From an uncultured Caryophanales bacterium (lineage in GTDB: Bacteria; Bacillota_I; Bacilli_A; RF39; UBA660): a stretch of DNA of 14,917 nt. Position numbers and translations under genes: made by a program. The notes beneath the pieces are model-generated. The model did not search any database and was not told the DNA's origin. It saw only the letters and a program-made list of their open reading frames with translations. Each line of letters opens with the position of its first letter. Within the stretch, counting starts at the first letter, position 1. The stretch is from positions 1 through 14,917 of the forward strand of contig CAJLIR010000025.1 of assembly GCA_905206805.1 (NCBI GenBank). The letters are read 5' to 3'. Below, piece by piece: positions 14,596 to 14,917 of this stretch.

Positions 14596-14917
14596 AGTTT
14601 TTTCGAAAAATATATATGAGAGGTGATAAAAATTAAGATCATAGAAAAAACTCTAAATAAAGGAGAGATAATACCATTAACATTTGATCCAATATTTACT
14701 AACATATTTAATAATGAAGAAAATATATGTATATTAGAAGATTTTATATCAATATACTTTGATATTCCGATTAATGAAGTAATTGTAAACTTAAAAATAT
14801 TAAGTAGAAAATTAAATAAAAATAATAAATTAGAAGCAAGTAAAGAAGTTGATTTATTATTGTCTTTGAATGGAATAAAAATAAATATAGAATTATCTAA
14901 TAGATGTACTATAGGAG
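14596..14917. repeat. Right arm of long inverted repeat (pairs with 1-297)
   Basis: Positions 14596-14893 match the reverse complement of 1-297; the last 24 bases have no partner only because the left arm is cut by the window start. 96% identity over the coding part. Confidence 0.93.
14623..14917 (+). CDS. PD-(D/E)XK nuclease-family transposase, right copy, N-terminal part
   Basis: 98 codons are visible and open to the window end. N-terminal helix region with PLTFDPIFTNIF and EDFISIYFDIP, then the start of the nuclease core with Asp77 (KEVDLLLSLNG) and Glu90 (NIELSN), the D...ExN/Q pair of Rpn-like PDDEXK_2 proteins. In that family, members act as sequence-nonspecific endonucleases that promote recombination or gene transfer; full-length proteins are about 280-320 residues, so most lies outside. 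Start is uncertain: GTG 14623 lies inside the AGAGGTGAT ribosome binding site, and the codon at ideal spacing, 14632, is ATT. Gly14 is GGA, where the left copy has TGA, so this copy may be functional. Confidence 0.72.
   Translation, partial: MIKIKIIEKTLNKGEIIPLTFDPIFTNIFNNEENICILEDFISIYFDIPINEVIVNLKILSRKLNKNNKLEASKEVDLLLSLNGIKINIELSNRCTIG

Noticed and set aside
1..14917. Composite transposon carrying the whole interval as cargo
   Set aside because: The interval contains essential-looking genes (dnaE, rpmB), no short terminal inverted repeats or target duplications are visible, and the arms are cut by the window. Two independent insertions of a multicopy gene explain it as well.

Overview
The window comes from a very AT-rich, Gram-positive-type bacterium. 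Genes carry strong AGGAGG-type ribosome binding sites, Trp is written TGG, and TGA ends genes. A DnaE polymerase, Fpg, a YibE/F membrane protein and an EssC-type secretion ATPase together fit the Bacillota, most likely an uncultured gut lineage of the Bacilli/RF39/Erysipelotrichales kind. The taxon is inference; no rRNA is present.

Layout. The window is bounded by the two arms of a long inverted repeat (1-297 and 14596-14893). Each arm is the 5' part of a PD-(D/E)XK nuclease-family transposase gene reading outward, off the window. Between them, left to right: dnaE (minus) with its terminator; a divergent promoter region; rpmB (bL28, the only complete plus-strand gene) with its terminator; then a long minus-strand block that is read from right to left.

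The minus-strand block. fpg (DNA glycosylase) overlaps the control region of a YibE/F membrane protein. Next comes a type VII secretion (T7SSb) locus: esaB (ubiquitin-like) and essC (1541-residue membrane ATPase), read from a good promoter and closed by a palindromic terminator. A ~290-base leader with its own candidate promoter and a cluster of GATAC/GTATC inverted repeats follows. It leads into five WXG100-type genes in alternating A-B-A-B-A' order, then a 418-residue Ser/Gly/Asn-rich protein that looks like a secreted substrate with two copies of an unrecognised ~80-residue module. Downstream lies a decayed third copy of that module, then a bidirectional terminator shared with the rpmB side.

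How it works together. EssC with EsaB should energise export of the WXG100 pairs and of the 418-residue protein. The separate promoter in front of the substrates would let them be made independently of the ATPase. EssA, EssB and EsaA, the other membrane parts of a Bacillota T7SS, are not in the window. The most unusual items are the repeated module in the putative effector with its frameshifted remnant, the alternating WXG100 array, and the inverted nuclease copies, one of which has an in-frame TGA against a background of mostly synonymous differences.
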